Source of the DNA: Ceratorhiza oryzae-sativae
Lineage: Eukaryota > Basidiomycota > Agaricomycetes > Cantharellales > Ceratobasidiaceae
Assembly: GCA_030998015.1 (NCBI GenBank)
Contig: JARWMV010000239.1
Coordinates: 744,001 to 808,000 of the forward strand
Direction of reading: 5' to 3'
Length of the DNA stretch: 64,000 bases
In this document: piece by piece, positions 57,558-64,000 of the stretch
How the letters are laid out: the number at the start of each line of letters is the position of its first letter
How positions within the stretch are numbered: the first letter of the stretch is position 1
Translations under genes and position numbers: made by a program
The notes under the pieces: generated by a model
What the model saw: the letters and a program-made list of their open reading frames with translations, nothing else
What the model was told of the DNA's origin: nothing
The model's database searches: none

Positions 57558-59228
57558 ATGGGCAACTCTGGTTCTGTTCTTACGAAGCGCTCCAACGCCC
57601 CGTCTGTCGAAAAACGTGCGACAGCCATCTATGTATCACCTTCTGGCAGTGACTCCAACGCTGGTACTCTGGCTGCTCCCTTTTTGACGATCCAAAAGGC
57701 GGTCAATACGTATGTTCCCATTCGAAAGTTTTCTTGAAATTTACTGAGCTATTGTCTTCCAGCGCTGTTGCAGGAGATACGATCTATCTTCGCGCGGGTA
57801 CCTATTCGCCAACTGCGAGCATCCAGTTCACCAAGTCGGGAACGTCGAGTGCCAAGTACACTATCACCAACTACCAATCAGAGAAAGTTGTTATTGATGG
57901 CGAAGGTCTGCCATAGTGAGTCTATGCACCGTTTGTGTCGACAGTTTGTATTGATTGTGCCCCATTTCAGCACCCCAGCAGAACTTGGTGGAAGCATTCC
58001 AGAGTCGTCGCGGGGTATCTTCCATATTACCGGCTCGTATTGGAGGTTTATTGGACTAGAGTGCGTGTCCAGGTATACTTGTCATGCGTTTGAACCTGAC
58101 GGCTTCAGTACTGTTTTAGGCTAAAAAACGGGCCGTATGGCACATATTCGTAAGCCTTGTCTATGCCACTTCCATTACGACTCATCTGACCCCTGTACAG
58201 CCGCGACGCATCCAACAACTACTACGAGCGTATTGTCTCTCATGACAACTATGAGACTGGCATCCAGATCCAAGGTAAATGCGCCGTTGAAACAGTCTCT
58301 AATAATCCCACTCACGATCAACTCTAGGTTCAGCGAGCAACAACCAAGTCATCAACTGCGATAGCTACAACAACCACGATCCTCGCAAGAACGGCGAAAG
58401 CGCGGATGGAATAGGAATCAAGGAGGGCTCTGGAACAGGCAACGTCATCCGAGGTTCTCGCTTCTGGAACAACGTCGATGATGGACTCGATTTCTGGTAT
58501 GTTCAAAAGTTATTCATAGGAAAAAGCGTTGGATTTACATGCTCCCCCGCGATGAATAGGAAGTTCTTGTCGCCTGTAACTGTTGAAAACTGCTACTCGT
58601 GGGGCAACGGATTTAACCGGTGCGTCGATCCCAGAAGTCGCTCGTATAATGTACAGCTGATATTCGTGACCCTAGGTGGAACTTCCCGGACTTTGCAGGC
58701 GATGGGAACGGGTTTAAGCTCGGGGGTGGGGCAACGGGCACCGCCGTTCCACACGTTATACGAAATAACATCGGCAAGTCCCTTGTTTTGTCATCACGGC
58801 CCAAAACACTGACCGAATGCCCAATGAGCAGCTTGGAACAACGCAGCTGGCGGCTTCGTGGACAACACCCAGCCCGGGAACATGGTCGTGAATCGCAATA
58901 CGGCGTGGAACAACATCGGCGGCTCTGGGTTTGATTTCCAAGATTCGACACCAGCTGTTACGTCCAATGTACGCCTTTGCCATGTCCTTGCACTGCACTA
59001 TCGCTGATTTACAGCAACTAGATTGCCGTGCTCAACAAGGCTAATGCTCTGCTTAGCGGCGGCTCTGCCAGCGGCAACTCGTGGCAGTCGGGCACCTGGA
59101 GCAACTCGTCGTTTGCGAGCGTCAATTCGGCAACGCTCACCGGCGCCCGAAACGCCACAGGCTTTGTCCAGCGTTCGACCTTCTTAATCCCCACATCAGG
59201 TGCAGCTATTGGGGCGTACTATGTGTAA
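57558..59228 (+). CDS. PL9-type pectate lyase, no visible signal peptide
   Basis: About ten short exons encode a right-handed beta-helix protein of about 380 residues. It opens AIYVSPSGSDSNAGTLAAPF and AVAGDTIYLRAGTYSPTAS, then runs through the helix coils to NADG-like SADGIGIKEGSGTGNVIRG, FWNNVDDGLDFW, ENCYSWGNGFNR and DGNGFKLGGGATG. These match polysaccharide lyase family 9: the paired Asp residues (NVDDGLD) correspond to the calcium site and the Lys in NGFKLGG to the catalytic base known from Pel9A. The enzyme would cleave pectate by beta-elimination. Start: the ATG at 57558 is preceded by an in-frame stop at 57525. The N-terminus MGNSGSVLTKRSNAPSVEKR has no hydrophobic core but a Lys-Arg site, so an upstream signal-peptide exon may be missed or lost. 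Confidence 0.8.
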
Positions 59229-59335
59229 ACCTGAAAAACCTAGTCCAATCTGGGCGGGTGTATGCGGGCAGTGTGGGGTTTGCCACCCATTCATTTATTA
59301 GGGATTGCATTCACAAGATCCAAGATCTCGATAGT

Positions 59336-61882
<2,547 letters not shown>

Positions 61883-62087
61883 CGCCAAGCGGTGGTGTGA
61901 AGGGTGAGAACTCGAAGAATGAAAGCAAAAGGGCGGGGTCAGGGTTGTAGCTGTGCAGGACCAGTCCAGGGGGCGGGGCCAAGTGATAGCAGGAGGGTTT
62001 AATTGTAAGCGGATCGAGAAAAGCAAGAAGACTTAAAATAAAGCAGAGCGGTGCGACTGCGCGTGGTAATTGGCCTATGTCCCTCCC

Positions 62088-64000
62088 ATGTCGCTCTGGG
62101 CGGGCAGCGTGCTGAGGCTCCGGCGGCTGAGCAAGCGGCGCAAGACCGAACACAGCGACGACCACCCGACGACGACGACGACCACCGACGAAAACATCCC
62201 GCCCCCCGTCCCCACCCCCCGCCGCATCGTCCCGCCCCCCGTGCTCCGCCTCCGCAAGTCAGACGCCGTCATGCACGCCCACTCGGGCTCCGACTCGTCC
62301 CGCTGGCAGACCGCAGACGAGAGCGTGTCGGCGAGCACCAACAGCAAGAACAGCTCCTCGTCCGACGCTACCGCCTGGGGGGCCAACTTTTGGGTCACCA
62401 TCATCGACCCCCAGACGCAGAACCACTTTTACGCGTGTCCGGCGACGGGAGAGTGCAGCTGGGACCCACCCGCGGGCAACTTTGTGTACGTCTGCCCCCA
62501 ACCTGGTCAATTTTGTGCTGATGCGTTTCCAGACTGCCCCCGTCCAACGAGGGCGAGTGGTGGGAGCTCAACGACGAGTCGCGTTCGCCACCGGTGCCGT
62601 ACTACTACCACACCCGCACCGGCGAAACGTCCTGGACGCGCCCCACTGGGACGTTCGTTATTCCTCTCGGCATCGTCCAGAACACGACGCTTGGCAGACG
62701 TCTGAGCCGCACAGCCCAGCAGCCTGCTCCGGCCGCGCCCAGCATCGACTACTCTGACGAGGATGGATCCCCCAAACGTCGCACGCGCGCCTCGTCTACC
62801 CAGCTCGCCCCACCCAAATCGTCCGCCACGGGTACATCCCGCCGCACAACAGCGAGTATCTGCGCCCACACAACCCGACGCTGCCCCCCATCCCCGCCTC
62901 GCCTTACACGTCGCTCTCGGCCGTCGACCTGGCCCCCAATGCCCCGGCCTCGGCTCCACCCGAGCAGACGTCTTCTCGGCCCCCCAGGCACAGCAGCCAC
63001 GCCCACGCACGACTTCCACCGGTGCATCCTCAGCCCGTCGGGTACCTCGCTCGACAGGGAGTGGGTACCTGCAGGGGCAGAGCGACCGTTCGCTCGACGC
63101 TGCTGCTGCCGGAATCGTGGCCAAGGCGGATGAGTCCGCTGCGCCTCGTACCACCACCACCCCACCCAAGGGTAGCAAACGCACCAGGCATTCGCCCCAG
63201 GACAAGGGTAAAGCCAAGGCCAACGATGTTGACAGCGACTCAGAACCAGTCCCGCCCGTCCCGAAACCGCTCAGGTCATTTGAGAGCCCCAACGGAATCG
63301 GTCCCGGTATGCTCAGCGCCAGGCTGTCACAGCAGAGTCCTAGCCCGGATTATCCCATGCGCGACCTCGTCCCTCCCAAGTTTACAAACGAACTCTCGTC
63401 GCGCGAACTCAAGATTGGAGAGCCTATACCTGACCCAGAGGCCGCGGCTGCCATGAGTCCAATCAAGCACGATGCAACCAGGCCGATTCCCGTCGAGCCT
63501 GTGATCAACACTAAGAGGATGAGCACTGGGTGAGTTTGTGCCGTTCTAAGAGTGGGCCATATGTATCTGACTCTGAGATGTAGTGATCACCGAATGCTCC
63601 CTCGGCCGCTTGCGGAGGATATTCTGCAGTTCCAAGTGTCCGATTTCGCAAAGCGGTATTTCTCGACGCATAAAACCGGGCTACTCTTTCGACGGCGTGT
63701 GCCTGTCGAGCAGCTAATGGTTTGGCAAAAGTACGTCTTTCTGCTCTTTACCTAACGTGTGACTAACACACCGTTCAGGCACCTCTTACAGCCCCGCTTC
63801 TCATCCTTAACCGCTCCTTGCACAAAGACGCTGTGCTAATATTTAAAGTGATTCAACGGATAATGGGTGACCGAGAACGGGACCGGCCCGTTGGCGTGCG
63901 CTTACAAGCTTCAGAAAGCTATCTGACCCCGGTTTCGGCTGATCCTTCGTCTTCGCCCGGTCGACGCAATGCAAAAACGAACGGAAACGGCGGAGATGTC
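62088..64000 (+). CDS. WW-WW-MyTH4 protein, 5' part (probable RhoGAP)
   Basis: The ATG at 62088 opens MSLWAGSVLRLRRLSKRRKT. Two WW domains follow: FWVTIIDPQTQNHFYACPAT..WDPP and WWELNDESRS..YYYHTRTGETSWTRP, each with the flanking Trp and Pro. A long Ser/Pro-rich, probably disordered region (62750-63530) leads to a MyTH4 domain: DILQFQVSDFAKRYFSTHKT, GLLFRRRVPVEQLMVWQK, APLTAPLLILNRSLHKDAVL, IFKVIQRIMGDRERDRPVG. The WW-WW-MyTH4 order is that of RhoGAPs of the ARHGAP39/Vilse group, so a C-terminal RhoGAP domain is expected beyond the right edge; it is not in the window. Such proteins couple Rho/Rac inactivation to the cytoskeleton and polarity. The gene is truncated by the window edge. Exon joints at about 62490-62530 and 63530-63585 are clear. 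Confidence 0.8.

Overview
The window reads as nuclear DNA of a filamentous basidiomycete, most likely an Agaricomycete; several proteins look like those of Rhizoctonia/Ceratobasidium-type fungi, but that is an impression from family resemblance, not a database match. The reasons are dense genes split by many 45-75 nt GT-AG introns, fungal families (Mtf2-like mitochondrial factor, Git3-type 7TM receptor, membrane-anchored aspartic protease, fungal carboxylesterase, PL9-type lyase), and no bacterial or organellar signature. No rRNA, tRNA, CRISPR array or intact transposon was recognised.

Layout. 1-2872 holds no gene I can support. 2873-3840 (-) is an intron-rich, unrecognised nuclear-type protein; 3982-5313 (+) is a mitochondrial Mtf2-like protein. 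5474-7103 (-) is a 7TM receptor. 7644-9628 (-) is a decayed MFS transporter. 10339-11443 (+) is nicotinamide riboside kinase and 11631-12413 (+) an LEA-like mitochondrial protein. 12414-14147 is gene-poor. 14148-15974 (-) is an aspartic protease, 16255-16973 (-) a degraded Nudix gene, 17163-18641 (+) a RING protein and 19032-20303 (+) a GDSL esterase with a changed catalytic block. 21149-21739 (+) is a small hypothetical protein, 22584-24209 (-) a second C-terminal RING protein. 24767-26754 (-) ornithine aminotransferase and 27492-28673 (+) alkaline ceramidase share a divergent promoter. 28925-31198 holds a leucine-rich (RNI-like) protein and a basic nuclear-type protein.

31472-34033 (+) NAD(P)-malic enzyme and 35251-37438 (-) fumarate reductase with a C-terminal cytochrome b5 domain converge; both act on C4 dicarboxylates and redox balance. 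38019-38469 (-) mitochondrial ribosomal protein bS16m and 38711-40051 (+) the carnitine/acylcarnitine carrier are divergent mitochondrial genes. 40796-42710 (+) is splicing factor SLU7, 42909-44966 (+) an unrecognised membrane/coiled-coil protein, and 46545-48773 (+) a two-finger GATA factor converging on 49449-54737 (-), the CHD1 remodeller. After a GC-rich, poorly resolved 2.8 kb stretch come a PL9-type pectate lyase (57558-59228 +), a convergent carboxylesterase (59336-61882 -), and the 5' part of a WW-WW-MyTH4 protein, probably a RhoGAP, running off the right edge.

Most of this is core metabolism and gene-expression machinery. I see no cluster that looks like a new defence or biosynthetic system. 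The parts most worth a second look are the intron-rich unknown gene at 2873-3840, the decaying MFS and Nudix genes, the GDSL enzyme with an altered catalytic motif, the lyase without a visible signal peptide, the unknown membrane protein at 42909-44966, and two recurring short motifs (CACGTGA in promoters, TATATGCGC mostly in intergenic and 3'-flanking DNA).
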